NCBI RefSeq assembly: GCF_943734655.1
Contig: NC_071354.1
Span: 33,629,347 to 33,693,346, forward strand
Length of the DNA: 64,000 bases
Source: Sabethes cyaneus
Taxonomy: Eukaryota; Arthropoda; Insecta; Diptera; Culicidae
Direction: 5' to 3'
Shown: in pieces, positions 33,299-44,830 of the stretch
Layout: every line of letters starts with the position of its first letter
Numbering within the stretch: position 1 is the stretch's first letter
Program-made: the position numbers and the translations under genes
The notes under the pieces: model-generated
Seen by the model: the letters and a program-made list of their open reading frames with translations, nothing else
Told to the model about the DNA's origin: nothing
Databases searched by the model: none

Positions 33299-34172
33299 CC
33301 GTCATCCGGGGTGAGATTGTGCCAAAAAAGCATATGTTTTTGTTCTTTAGCTCAGTATACACACAATTTAGGAACTAAGTTGATTTAAACCTGTCAATAT
33401 ATACTAAATTGTTCAATTAACAACTACAGTAGAGATGGTTTAGTTACAGTAAAACCTAATTTTACTGGAAGTGCATGAACTTTGGCACAATCTCACCCCT
33501 TCTAGGGGGTGACATTGTGCCAAAAACATCAAGTTAAGGTAAATAGCTAAACAGTGGACATTAGAATCTTTATAAACAATACACATAAATATCAGAATAA
33601 AGTAGTTCATATGGGTCCGTCCATGAAGTAAGTAGACTATTAGGAGCAGGGGGTCGACCAAAAACAACGCATCATACAAAAAATGTGAACGAAAATAACC
33701 TGGGGAGGTCTGAAATAACTGAAAATGAGTTTGTAGTCAATGGACAGCTTTTATATAGCCAGTAGCGTTTCTAGGGTTAACAAGGGGGAGACATAGGGAG
33801 GGCGTGTATCCTAAGGGGGCTACCTATTTGATCATTTAATAAAAGTAACCATTACTTCGTTCGAGAACCCGCGGTCGCAGAACATGCGGCCTTTCCCACC
33901 CCCCTCCTTCCTCCTTAAAACTGGCAGTTTATACACGGTACAATATATTCGTCTTATATTAGAGTGTTTATTCAAAGTATCTGAAATTTCCAGATAAAAA
34001 GTAAAAATTAGTTTAAATTATTTAGCAGACCTATGATGCTGCTTGCTCCAAAATGGATGATGCAATCTAATCTGTCAAAATATTGTGCTCAATGGCAAAA
34101 AATTTGAGTGTACTGGTGTATACTGACGTATTTTTGTTGTGTATGTGAAATCTGGATGACCCCGGATGACGG
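33299..34172. mobile_element. 874-bp TA-flanked element with CCGTCATCCGGGGT ends
   Basis: CCGTCATCCGGGGTGA at the left and ACCCCGGATGACGG at the right form a 14-bp inverted repeat, flanked by TA at 33297-33298 and 34173-34174. TGTGCCAAAA and GGCACAATCTCACCCC words recur in the left half. Inside lie other repeat-like pieces (a GTAGACTATTAGGAGCAGGG segment near 33632). No transposase is encoded. Placement in the Tc1/mariner group rests on the TA target only. Confidence 0.75.
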
Positions 34173-34315
34173 TATGTTAATAGTGTTAATTAGTGTTAGT
34201 TAATGTTAATTATTTTCCATTTCTGTTCCAGTTTTAGTGCCATTTTGGGAAGTTTAGAGGCTCTTTTGTATCTTTTTAGTTTTTACTAGCTGAGTACCCG
34301 ATCTTGTTCAGACAC

Positions 34316-35020
34316 ACCCCAGCTTACATTTTTATATGCATATCAACGTGAAAAATCAGCATATCGTGTAGATATACATGCTAATAAGTCGTATTTAATG
34401 CGCAAATTAGCATATGCGTACTATTTTGGAGGCGATATACGTAATAAGGAATAATTATACGCATTTTATCAATATAATTATGTATGTACTACAGTTGGAT
34501 TTCGAATTTGGCAACAAATGCGTGTCGCCTATGTTGCCAAAATCGAAACCGTGCCAAAATCGAGACTCTGTTTTAATATGAAAAACTTGAATGTAAATGC
34601 GTTAGAAATTGAGTAAATGTTATTAATCAACGATTGCAACCTTTTTATGTTTACAATATCCGCCAAGAGCTATCCGTGCGGTGCAAGTAAGTTTTTGGTG
34701 ACCTGCGGCAAGACGTAGTCCTACGGCAACAAAAATATTATTGTTCGAAACCGCAAACTTTTTCTCATTAACACACTTAGGGCAATATTTTTTCGTCATT
34801 TAAAGTATGTATGCGGAAACTGACTGATATTTAAGCATATTTTTGGAAGTAACATATTTTGTGTTGCCAAAAACGGATACTTTTGTTGCCAAAATCGAGG
34901 TATGCCAAAATCGAACCATGCCAAATTCGAAATCCCACTGTATATGTATTTATACGACTCGCTTTATACTGATATACAATTCTGTGCTGAAAATCGTATG
35001 AGTGTCATTGTCATTATCAT
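34316..35020 (-). mobile_element. Element A copy 3, split by a nested element
   Basis: On the minus strand it carries the same body as 40899-41281: CGTATGATTTTCAGCACAGA-like sequence, GTATATCGCCTCCAAAATAG and GCATGTATATCTACACGATA. Between 34492 and 34940 it is interrupted by a TA-flanked element. Its start lies near ACCCCAGCTTACATTTTTAT; its far end is cut at 35020 by the next inverted-repeat element. Confidence 0.7.
34492..34940. mobile_element. 449-bp TA-flanked element nested in element A copy 3
   Basis: The ends CAGTTGGATTTCGAATTTGG and CCAAATTCGAAATCCCACTG are inverted repeats with one mismatch. They are flanked by TA at 34490-34491 and 34941-34942. CAGT ends with a TA target fit the pogo/Tigger type. 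TTGCCAAAATCGA words repeat near both ends. It includes the AGACGTAGTCCTACGGCAA word (34711-34729) found beside the purine-rich repeats. No transposase frame. Confidence 0.85.
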
Positions 35021-35024
35021 TGTG

Positions 35025-35498
35025 TTAGGCCATTACAAATATTTTATAAAGTTTTTGTCCTTCCGGTGTTGGGCCACTGAAGGGGGGGGGGGGGCGAAAA
35101 AAAAAACAAAGAGATTTTTTTAATCGAGCAAAAAAAATATTGATTTTAGGCATTTTTACTTAAAGTTTAAACATGAAAACCAAATCTTTTCTTGCTTTTA
35201 ATGTATACGTTATTGTTTTCCTTGCAAAAATGTACGAAAAAAGACAAAAACGAAAGAAAAATGTGTCGACCGATTTTCGGAAATTCCGTTGTTCGAATTT
35301 CCATTTCTGTTTCGTGCTAGAAGCATTAACTCAACTCGTACACTCATTTTTCGAGTTTTTCTGGCTGTAGAACCTACAGAGAATTGATTTTATGAAAAAA
35401 AAATCAACTTATATCCTACAAATTATTTTTTTGCCCCCCGATTTTTCAAGCCAATTTCCAAGGGGAAGGGGGGGGGGGGGGTGGTTGCAATGGCCTAA
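35025..35498. mobile_element. 474-bp inverted-repeat element, TTAGGCCATT ends
   Basis: TTAGGCCATTACAA and TTGCAATGGCCTAA are 14-bp inverted ends with one mismatch. Just inside each end is a long G run (35082-35095, 35470-35481). The centre (TTTTCTTGCTTTTAATGTAT, GATTTTCGGAAATTCCGTTG) matches 40375-40775. No target duplication is clear. It abuts element A copy 3. Confidence 0.7.
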
Positions 35499-35499
35499 C

Positions 35500-36420
35500 T
35501 TTTTGCAATAAACATTGTTCGAGAAGTCCCGTTTGTACTATAAATGTGTACAAACCTGCACATAATTTGATGAGTCTTCGATCGATCCTGTATGATAATT
35601 TGAAAATTTAGTTTCCCAGTACCAATCCGATTAGTATTCAGTTTGTAGTCTTTTAAAAGCCTTTTAAAAAAGGCACGTGTGCAGGAATATACTCTTTCTT
35701 AGACAAACCATAGACCAAACTCGTGTTTTTAGTCTTTGACCTTGAAATGCGGTCAGGCATTGATATTAATTTTTTTTAATACGGTGGTTCTACGATTGGT
35801 AGAGGGACGGACGGTAGGGGGAAAGTAATGAAAATTTTCTTGGATTGGAGGGGAAAGAGCGGGAAGGTGAGGGGGGCTTGGTTCGATACATGCACCAGCA
35901 TTAGATAAAAGGAAGGAGTCATAACGACTACTAATAATTAGACAAACCAGTTAGTGTTTCGAAGCTAACAGAAAAATGTCTCAAATTTGTCCAATACTTT
36001 TATTATAGTTAATGTGAGCACTACTGATTCACCCTTAAACGTTCCACTTGTGATAAACATATTGCAATTTAATTCAATGATCTCATGACCATGACAAAAG
36101 GTCTAACAAACTTGAGACCGTACCATTTATCAAACAGACCAATGAGACCCACTTGCAGAAACTTCATAGATTGAGCGTATAACCCTTCACCAGTGGAATT
36201 GTTTATCATAACTTATGATTCTAACAACCTTTTTTCAAAGAAATATTATTTCTACTCAAATATTTAAACAAAAATTAATATTTTTGTTACATTGTCGGCA
36301 AAAATATAATTTCATACTTAATAATTTTGAAAAGCAAACTCGCTAAGCCATTTCCTGTGGAAATAAAACTTCCAAACAAACCGAGCCCAACGGATGTGGT
36401 TGTCAAAAGTTATAGCCTTT
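35500..36420. other. AT-rich DNA, nothing recognised
   Basis: A purine-rich stretch at 35803-35875 (GGGACGGACGGTAGGGGGAA) is the only compositional feature. Confidence 0.4.
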
Positions 36421-38465
36421 TTGTTGGTTAACTAATTGTATGAAATTCCGCCGGATTTACAACCGAACCGATTAGTGCCGGTGAACCTGAGCAGCAGCAG
36501 CAGCAGTCTGCTGTGCTGCTACTTTCCGTCTTTTTCTCGCTCATCCCCTGACCGTAGATTCTTATCGGTGATTTACGACACCGCCGCCATGGAGTGGGTG
36601 GTGGTGTACGAGACTGTGCAAATATGCGCATCGGCACCAACAACCGGCACACAAAGTGTTGGACTTTGTACGACATGGGTCTTGTGACCCGGGCAGGCCC
36701 AGAAAGCAAAGTCGCCGTCGATGCCACTACTAACTATCCGTCGCTGTTGTCGTCGTCGACGACGTCGTTTCTGTTCATTTGCCGGTCCGTTCGCCCCTCG
36801 GGGGATAATCTGACAACGTTACGGAAAGTCCCTCCGAAAGCAAGCAGACGACGGCCGTTCCGTTCGGTTTACAGAAAAAGATTCGCCCGGTGGAAGAGGA
36901 AAGTAATACTCCAGATGAAACGCAGGAAAAAAGAACTAAACCTAATCCACCTGGTGGTAGAGAAAATCTGTTTTGTCTAATACACTTTTGCGCGCTAGGA
37001 TAATGATTTCAATAACAATAACAATCACAAAGATTTCCGAGGAAAAACTTTGTCGATTATTCCCATACGAACATCGATAACTCAATTAACAATCGAATCA
37101 AAGCAGAACAACAGCAGACCTTTTCCTGTACGATAAACAAAAAGTAATCTCGCCCTCTCCCCGGGGAGGAACGGCCATCTCGTTTCGGGTTGTTGTTACA
37201 GCATTGTTCCATTTGCTTTGGGGCTTTCGGGGTCTATACCTACATACCTAGTTGTGTACATACGAATGTGTATGTGCCGGCAAACGGGTGGACCTGGAAA
37301 ACTTCTGGGCGGGCAGTACGTACCAGCGAGCGACCAGCCAACAGTGGGACATCAAAACAAAAATAAAACAAACAACAACGGCGGACAACAACAGAAGCAG
37401 AAAAAAAAGCGAACAACGACACTCGAGTTCACACTGTGCCTGGCCGAGTACGTCGTCGTCATCGTCGGTGGTCGGTTTCTGAGTGCAAAGTGTGAAATGT
37501 GTTCCGACAGCAGCGGCCCGATTTAATGACGTGTGGGGTTTCAAGGCGGGGAACGAAAGTTTAGTTTGCTTGCCCATCCGAGCATTTGTTTCCATGCGAT
37601 GTCCGATTCAAATGTGCGTGTGAGCTTTTTTTGGGAAATATTTTATGATGTTTCGGTGAAGAACACGACAATTATGCTGAGGTTTTATATTTGATGGAGG
37701 AGAGATGTAACAATTTTTCAAGGGTTACTAATGATTTGAATTAAAACAAACAACGGTTCAATCCACTTCGTAACGAAAGGAAACTTTCGTCTAAACATCT
37801 GGTGCTGGAATAGGGATTGGAGAACATAGGGTATGTTGCTACATCGTCGTAATTGCCTATTCCCGTCCTATCCAAAACAAATTATTAAAAATATCAGCAT
37901 TTTTATGACACCCAACACAAAACTAGTCATTCCCTAATATTTTAGTTAGTTGTCTATCATACGCGATCAATCAAAGTGAGCTGAGAGCTATTTAAATGCT
38001 TTTTATCATTAAAGAAGTCGTACTAGCCAAATTTCCTACGTTTTTTCGTGCGACGAAGAAGAAAATGTCGACTAATCGTTTTAATTTCCGTCATTCATAA
38101 CTGAAAATAACTCACGCAAGACATTGTCGTTATTCTACAGCCAGGAAAACTTGCCAGACGTGCAGAAATTTTGTAGAATAACATTTGTCATGCCGTCCTA
38201 CACGAATACATGCGCGTTAGTTTCGTTAACATCGTTGTGATTTTTAATTCGGACGATGAAAAATTTTGATGGACGGATTTTAAAACGGTACGACGAATTT
38301 TAGAAATAAAGTCAGTTGCGTAATTACAATAATATGCTTTCATAGTCGCTTTTCAGTGATTTCAACGTTCACGGATCGGAAGGTAAGTGGGTTTTAGTCA
38401 CATCAGCAGAAGAACTTTTGGAGTATTCATTAAATCCATCCAACAAATGATGAAAATTGGAATGG
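36420..38465. other. GC-richer non-coding DNA (36420-37620) then AT-rich DNA
   Basis: GAGCAGCAGCAGCAGCAG at 36488 and many CGTCGTCGTC words give frames on both strands, none with a recognisable domain. A consensus-like donor GGAAGGTAAGTGG is at 38379 on the plus strand, with a TTTTCAG acceptor-like word 25 bp upstream, but the enclosed 26 bp cannot be judged. Confidence 0.3.
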
Positions 38466-38470
38466 CTTTA

Positions 38471-39375
38471 GGGGATTGTCCCCTGTTGTGAAACGGCTCC
38501 AGTTGTGAAACACCCATCGTTTTTGACGTGTTTATTAAACTAGCACTACCAAATTACTACTAACGACTTGTCTCATTGTACTCTACCTTTTGAGCAAACA
38601 ATAATCAAGATACAGCTTTTAGAATGTTTTGTAGGAAATGTGTTCGAAAAACATGCCCGAAAAAGTTTCTTAGAATATTTTGGGATTGATATTTTTGTCT
38701 ATCGAATAAAATAGGAAAAGGCAGTAAAATGCATATAACCTTAGTTTTGGACCTCTATTTCATTACATAGGCAAATTTTAAGTGAAATAATTTACTCAAA
38801 AAATATCACATAATTTTTTACAAACTCGTCGTTCGCCGCGGTTGTGAAACATTGAAGTTCGCCGGTTATGAAAAATTGAGAAAAACTATTATTCAATACT
38901 TTAATGATCACAAACATTTTCAACACACTTTTTAGGCACATGAGAGCCAAATCCGCATATTTGAGATCTCGAACTCTCTCTTTTTTTACATACATTGATT
39001 ACAATTTAGATTTAAATGATTAAATTAAGAAACTGATAAATTACTTTGCATTTAAGGTGTTTTTCGTTAACAAATGAATGTAATATTTTATTTTCATTTC
39101 ATTTTTCTTTATTTTCTTCTCTATTTTTATTTTCTTTTATGGCTTTTTTGAAGTGTTTCACAACCGGGAACACTTTTTTTTTTGGTCAAAAAATTCTATC
39201 TCTCCCAATTTCGCTATAACTTTTTTGTTTCAAGCAAAAAATATATGCTGTCTTTAGCAAAAACATACGTAAGTTTTCAGTCTTTCAAATGCTTTAAAAA
39301 GATTTGGAATTAAATAATCCGTTCAAAAGCTATGACTGAAAAACAAAACCTGTTTCATAACCAGGGACATTCCCC
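38471..39375. mobile_element. 905-bp TA-flanked element with GTTGTGAAAC repeats
   Basis: Ends GGGGATTGTCCCCTGTTGTG and the complement of CATAACCAGGGACATTCCCC are inverted repeats with a few mismatches, flanked by TA (38469-38470, 39376-39377). GTTGTGAAAC / GTTTCACAACC words recur at 38486, 38505, 38840 and 39157. No transposase frame is present. Confidence 0.78.
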
Positions 39376-39379
39376 TACT

Positions 39380-39785
39380 TATTATGACGGGAATTAGAAC
39401 AAAAAACCCTAATTGAATTGTTAGTCAACGCTGCGTTAGTAAGTTTATATAACTTCTACAGACAGATAATAAATATAAAGAATAGTAATACCTTTCATTT
39501 ACTACGTTTAGTAATAAAATCATGAAAATCGGTCCAATCGTTCAAAAGTCTTGATTTAAAAGAGAAAGTTTGACAAAAAGATGATTTTTTGGGTTATCCT
39601 AGCTTAGAAAGGGTCATCCCAACTGCCAAATCTATTAATATAATCTATTCATATAAGAGGCTTATGTCTGTACCGAAAATCAGGTCTCTGACAGGACGTC
39701 ATAAGAGGCTTATTGGTAACTAAAAACAGGTCCCTGGCAGGACGTCATACTTTCGTAGCAATGGGTTGTATTCTCAGTCCCCTCA
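39380..39785. other. AT-rich DNA with a short direct repeat
   Basis: ATAAGAGGCTTAT is at 39654 and 39701, followed each time by CAGGTC.CTG.CAGGACGTCAT, a diverged tandem pair of about 45 bp. Nothing else seen. Confidence 0.4.
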
Positions 39786-39789
39786 TTGG

Positions 39790-40325
39790 TGGACTGCTGG
39801 ACTAATCGATTGCTCAACTGGTTGACTAGACTGCTCGACTGGACAGGTCGATTAGACTACTCGATTTGATTGCTCGACTGGACTGCTTAACTGAACAGCT
39901 TGATGTAACTGCTCGACTAGATTACTCGATTTGACTGATCGACTCAACTGCTTGACTTCTGTTTGATTCGACAGCTCGACTTAACTGCTTGATTCAACTG
40001 CTCGATTGGACTAATCGACTCAACTGCTCGACTGGACTACTCGACTAGACTGCTCGACTCGACTGCTCGACTCAGCTGCTCAACTGAACTACTCGACTCA
40101 ATTGCTCGACTTAACCGCTTGACTCGACTGCTTGACTAAACCATTCGATTCGACACCTCGACTGGACTACTCGAGTTAAATACTTGATTTACCTGTTCGA
40201 CTAGACTGCTCGATTTGACTGCTCGAGTTGACTGTTCGACTCGACTACTCGACCCAACTGTTTGACTCCATTGCTTGATTCGACTCGTCTACTCAACTCG
40301 CCTACTCAACTCGATCGCTTGTCGC
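39790..40325 (+). repeat. 13-bp minisatellite, about 40 copies
   Basis: The tract is made of GACTNGACTGCTC units and variants (for example GACTAGACTGCTC, GACTCGACTGCTC, GACTGGACTACTC). Units are diverged at the ends and best preserved near 40020-40080. No terminal repeats flank it. Because 13 is not a multiple of 3, a translated product would shift frame at each unit, arguing against coding. Confidence 0.88.
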
Positions 40326-40359
40326 GATATCTTATGATAGGTGTTAAATCAGAAAAATA

Positions 40360-40775
40360 AATAAAGATTTTTAAATCGAGCTATAAATAAACTCCGTTTT
40401 TAGCATTTTTACTTAAACTTTAAACTTAAACAGTTTTGTTTTTCGGCTTTGCAGTCAAATTGCTCATAAAAACGAACGTTTTTCTTCTACTTCCGACGTT
40501 TCGATTTGAATTAAATCTTTTTCAAATCGAAACGTCGGAAGTAGAAGAAAAACGTTCGTTTTTATGAGCAATTTGACTGCAAAGCCGAAAAACAAAACTG
40601 CAAAGATACTCAGTCGAAAGCTACAATAAGAATTAAACTTTAAACGTGAAATGTAAATCTATTCTTGCTTTTTATATATCCGTTATTATTTTCCATGCAA
40701 AACAATACGAAAAGAAAGACAAAATTGAATGAAATTTTTTTACCGGTTTTCGGAAATTTCGTTGTATGACATTTA
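40360..40775. repeat. Second copy of the 35-kb inverted-repeat element core, interrupted by a hairpin
   Basis: TTTTTAGCATTTTTACTTAAAC, TCTTGCTTTTTATATATCC and CCGGTTTTCGGAAATTTCGT match 35145-35290 in order. The copy is split at about 40430 by the 170-bp hairpin and its short tail to about 40630, after which ATTAAACTTTAAACGTGAAA resumes. Confidence 0.65.
40431..40600. mobile_element. Perfect 79-bp-arm hairpin, possibly a Penelope-type terminal fragment
   Basis: CAGTTTTGTTTTTCGGCTTT at the left and AAAGCCGAAAAACAAAACTG at the right begin two arms of 79 bp with no mismatch and a 12-bp loop. Both strands carry TCAAATCGAAACGTCGGAAG followed by TAGAAGAAAAACG. The arms share CGAAACGT.GG..GTAGAAG.AAAAAC and the GCAAAGCCGAAAAA end with the foldback at 60393-60835. 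GAAACG after a short stem resembles the 3' half of a hammerhead ribozyme core. The element class is inference. Confidence 0.6.
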
Positions 40776-40840
40776 AGACCAAAATTGTTCATGAAAATCG
40801 CAATTAGAGTACAATAAAAGTCACATTGTCGCAAGGGAAA
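40766..40840. repeat. Relative of the 31.5-kb miniature element
   Basis: GACATTTAAGACCAAAATTG, then GAGTACAATAAAAGTCACATTG, matches one arm and the centre of the 108-bp element at 31458-31565. The other arm is missing. Confidence 0.55.
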
Positions 40841-40898
40841 TAAAAATAAGTTGTAAGAGTAACTGTTTGTTTTAGCCTCGACATAGCCTGTTAAAGGT

Positions 40899-41281
40899 CT
40901 ACCCTGCTAGCACAAACTCGTATATCAATGTACGAAAACTATCGTAAATATCTCCTAACAAACTCGAAATCGTAACTAAAACTGGATAAAGTGGGATCAA
41001 GTTGATTTTTTGTCGTATATAATGATAATGACTGACATACATACGATTTTCAGCACAAAATCGTAGAGTAGTACGGAGCGACTCGCGCTTAATCGGATAT
41101 TATCGTATATAAATACTTACATAGTCGTAACGCGCAAAATTATTCGTAATCACGTATATCGCCTTCAAAATAGTACGGATATGCCAATTTTGCGCATGAA
41201 ATACGATTTATTTAGCATGTATATCTGTACGTAATGCTGATTTTTACCTTTTTTATACATATGAAAATGCTAGCTGGGTAG
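40899..41281 (+). mobile_element. Element A copy 2, uninterrupted (383 bp)
   Basis: The ends CTACCCTGCTAGCA and TGCTAGCTGGGTAG are a 14-bp inverted repeat with one mismatch. The body matches 12980-13310 plus 14329-14350 and, in reverse, 34316-35020. No flanking duplication is visible. It is a non-autonomous element; the superfamily is undetermined. Confidence 0.8.
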
Positions 41282-41369
41282 CTCATAGGTATCACGCTTG
41301 CTCATAACTTTCAAATGAAAAAATTAAATCAAACCAAATACAATTCAATAGTGATCTATGCGGCTATTT

Positions 41370-42060
41370 TATCATGCAAACAAGACTAAAAGCGCATAAA
41401 TCGATTTGCTATCTCCGAGAAACGGGCGATTCAATACAAAGGTCGTACGATTCGAGCTACCAAGGGATCTCTCAACTGCCATTTTTCTTGGCATTTTGCA
41501 ACGCTTCATATCCTGCCAAGCTCCATACCAGCCGAGATCCATTTGGGCAACGGCCTCAATTTCCAAAATGCCAGTAATCACCTTCAAGGGCTATACCACT
41601 TGTTGAAAGATCCGACAACGACTGCTGAAATCGTCCATGAAACTTCCTAGCGTAGCCTCGTACAAAAGTGCTTCGCGCCATGCGCACCTAACTTCGGTGG
41701 TCTCTGGGAAACTGCCCTGAAGTATGCAAAGACATCACTGGGTCGTCTGGATCATGATCTGAATACGATCTGGACGATTCCCAACCCGGTCGAAGTGGTC
41801 ATGAACTCTCGTTCACTTACTCCATTGTCAGACATTTTCTCCCGGGTACCTCCCTTTCGACAACACTCGTTTCAGATTATGTGGATGTACATCACTACCA
41901 CAGCGTGGTTCGGGTGGTGAAGGAGCCAACACCGAATGGACCTATGTATAAGTGTCAGGTCTTGCGTATATGCAATGCTACCGTTCAGAAGTCTGTCATC
42001 TGGTCGTCAACGACCGACAACTCGCAGCCCACAGTAGTTCCGAATGAAGGATAAGTAAAA
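41370..42060 (+). pseudogene. BEL/Pao retrotransposon integrase remnant
   Basis: Across frame changes the plus strand reads DLSTAIFLGILQRFISCQAP, then NGLNFQNASNHLQGLYHLL (the D.G.NF block of the catalytic core), KDPTTTAEIVHETS, then APNFGGLWETALKYAKTSLG. The last is the diagnostic PHFGGLWEAAVK.AK motif of BEL/Pao integrases. VVMNSRSLTPLSD and a C-terminal RVVKEPTPNGPMYKCQVLRI follow. Several shifts make it dead. No protease, RT or LTR was found nearby. Confidence 0.85.
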
Positions 42061-42074
42061 ATGAAGAAAGTTTC

Positions 42075-42195
42075 GTTAGGAGGGTTCTGCAGCCGTAAGG
42101 TTACAGGGTCTGCTTTCACAAACAAATGGTCGTGGGTTCTATTCTTAGTGGAATCAAGCGTCGGTTTATTCTCAAGCCTCTCACTATCCTTCCTC
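42075..42195 (+). mobile_element. SINE family S1, head fragment
   Basis: AGGGTTCTGCAGCCGTAAGG, GTCTGCTTTCACAAACAAAT, GGTCGTGGGTTCTATTCTTA and AGTGGAATCAAGCG match the tRNA-like head at 32545-32640, with a decayed B box (GGTTCTATTC). The sequence diverges after about 42195. Confidence 0.7.
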
Positions 42196-42199
42196 CACG

Positions 42200-43500
42200 T
42201 TTAACAGGTTCCAGAGCTTCTAATTGTTGTGAAAATGTAATGTCCAAAAAACAACCGCATGGTTTTACGAAGCATTTTATTCTGAAAGGTATTATTTTAG
42301 CCACTAATTGTAGTCGGCCTGCGAGGTAATATTTCAAATCGGGCGAGAAGCAAACAATGTCCACTCTTACGCGATCGAGTGTGAGCGGTATAGCAACCAA
42401 AGTTTACTACGCGCAAGCAAGCGTACGACAAACAACCGCTGGAGCAGTGTGCACACATTCTGCTACTTACTCACTCGCCAGCGCATAGCCTTGTAGTGTC
42501 TTTTTGCACAGCCCTGCCACGAGGCCAACAGCTCGTGACTGCGAACGGCAAACTAGGATGTACACTGGATACAGATTTCATCTTTATCTTACACCCTCGC
42601 TTACACACGCGAGTACGAGTGTGGTCCCTCGCGAGTGATCGGTAACAACTGCTTGGGTTGCAATGACGAGCGAGAGCGACGACCTTGGCTAATAGTGTGT
42701 GTTTACACTCGTAAAAGCTCGTCACAGTGCACGAAAAAACATATTTTTCACAGTCTCCAATTATAGTTTTCCACACGACTGTTCGATGAAACGTTAACAG
42801 CAAATGTCATTTTGGCACAACACCAAACAACGAAATGCGATTTTCGGTAGTTGCTAGGATGGTACACAGAACAGAGCTACACTCACAGAAAGCCATATTC
42901 CGGAAGCCGTGCGAATGCCAAGACTTTTCCCGTTTTTACCATGCTCCGGAAGCTCAAGTGTAAAATGTTTCACTCATTGTAGAGCTTTCGGTCGGTTACC
43001 GTCTTGCAGCAGATTCCCTTCCGTTCGCAACCAAAGGGACTCGTAGTAGTACACAGAACAGCAGCCTAGCGGCGCTATCCGCGGCAATACCAGCCGGCTC
43101 GGAGTCGTCGTGTGTCAAGTACACGGCGGAAATGTCACACCAAAAGTTCAGATGTTCAACCCGATAAGAGCCTGTTCTTGGCTACAGCGTATAACCACTA
43201 CCAGAGTGTATCCGTTCTGACACGGTATCCGATGGGCGTACAAGTCCGATGTGTGTAACTGGGTTTTCTACCAGATTTTCATGCCGCAGGTCATGCCTAC
43301 TGATAGTGATAACAAAGGACAATCCGCTTTTGCCTTCCGATGCAAAAACCGTAAATGAAACAATCGGAAAATTCAAGCAGAAAATGACACGCCTGGAGTT
43401 TAGTCTCTGGAGTTTTTTACCGCATCGGGCCACCGTGCGTTATCGCGTCGGATCGCAATTAGAGTCCTAATACATAGTGCTCGTGGCTAAGCCCGACTCG
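42200..43500. other. Mixed DNA, no recognised gene
   Basis: 42300-42760 has dense CG-containing words (CTCGCTTACACACGCGAGTA, GAGCGAGAGCGACG) of LTR- or promoter-like look, but no LTR ends could be paired. Frames are short. Confidence 0.3.
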
Positions 43501-44830
43501 ACTCAACCGGAAACTTGCGCTATCTCGTAGGATCGGGAAAATTTACATCGTACCAAAAGGATTTCTGATTCCCCAGTCTGGCTCTTTCGGGGCTTTCTTA
43601 GTTCCCAATTGCTACCAGGCAAATCCATCTTTTGCCTTTACCTCCAACACAAACATGCAGAGAGGGAAAAATTGCCACCGAAAGCACAAGCCTTGGCTAA
43701 TTTATGGGGCAACTTTTTGAGTGGAGCAGAAATTGCATCGCCCTTTGCCACGGCCAGTAGCCGCCGCCGTCGTCGCCACCGCCAGGCAGAGGAGAAATTA
43801 GTTGCTCGGGATTAATCGTGCCGAGATATCAGATTGCAGCGTATTCCGGCCGGTTCCGGCGTACCGAAAAACCAACTGAACAAAGCCGGAAGGCAAGTCG
43901 TTGCTCCGACTACTTGCCTGCCTGCCGGAAATTTGCGTTTAATCTAGCTTCTTGCGCAGCGGCAGGCCAACAGCATTCGGACTGGAAAGGCGAAAGTTTA
44001 GATTTCATTTCGTGATACTTCCGATTGCGAGTCCTTCCAACAAGAAGACAAATGCTCCGGCGGTCGGGTCGGTTCTGCTCCGGATGGTTGCCACCGCCGG
44101 AGGCGGTATTTTATCTGATTTTAAACTACAATCCCTTTGCGGTTGTGAAATGCGAACTCGGTGCTCGGTTCTGTTACCCGTTTTGGTATTCCGAATAACC
44201 TTCCTTCCCCGTTTCGCCATTCGCTTTTCGTTCGGCATCAGCGGCAAAACCATGACTTTATCTTCGGATTTGCTCCAAAATCTAAGAAGCACATCAGCAT
44301 TAGTTCGCTCATCACTCCTAGCTAGAGCTAGATGCCATTATCGAAGGCTTTCATCTTGGCAAAGTGCTGACTTAACCTTCGGATCATCGCCAAACACAAT
44401 CAACGTGGAGCTTGCCACAATCAGCCTTTCAAAACACAGCCGTCGTCTTGTTTCCCATTCAATAACAGATGCGGCAACCAGCGGCAGCGGGTTGCGGCAA
44501 TTCGTGATGAAAGCAGAAACTATCATGTTTAAATTTGCTCCTTTGAATAGCAAATCAGTCATTAGCTCTAATGAAGGCAGAGCGCCGAACGAACGGAGAG
44601 GCTGCAGTAAAAAGGGTTCAATTGATGGCGGTTCAGCATAGCGCGGATGCTGCTTCCGAGAAGCGGCTTCTGCGCTCATTTATTGGGTAGCAGCTCCAGC
44701 ATCAGCAACAACGAGCACTTTAAGATGGCAGCCAAAATGTACGCAAAAGTCGGGTATCGAGTTCGAGTTTGTTGGTGCACGTTTCACGAAACAAAAGGTT
44801 GCCTTTCGATGTTTTGAGAGCGGTGAATTG
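43500..44830. other. GC-richer DNA with chance open frames
   Basis: The longest frame is 229 codons (43952-44641, plus strand). Its protein is rich in S, R and L, has no domain, signal peptide or repeats that I can see, and overlaps long frames on the minus strand (44338-44679, 44005-44292). Reduced stop frequency from higher GC explains it. No splice-bounded conserved exon was recognised. Confidence 0.35.

Noticed and set aside
38350..38385. Micro-exon between TTTTCAG and GGTAAGT on the plus strand
   Set aside because: 26 bases are too few to judge and such splice-like words occur by chance.
39790..40325. CRISPR-like array of regular repeats
   Set aside because: The repeats are contiguous 13-bp units without spacers, in a eukaryotic genome.
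43952..44641. A 229-codon plus-strand frame
   Set aside because: GC-richer DNA with long overlapping frames on the other strand, S/R/L-rich composition, no domain, no splice or promoter context.
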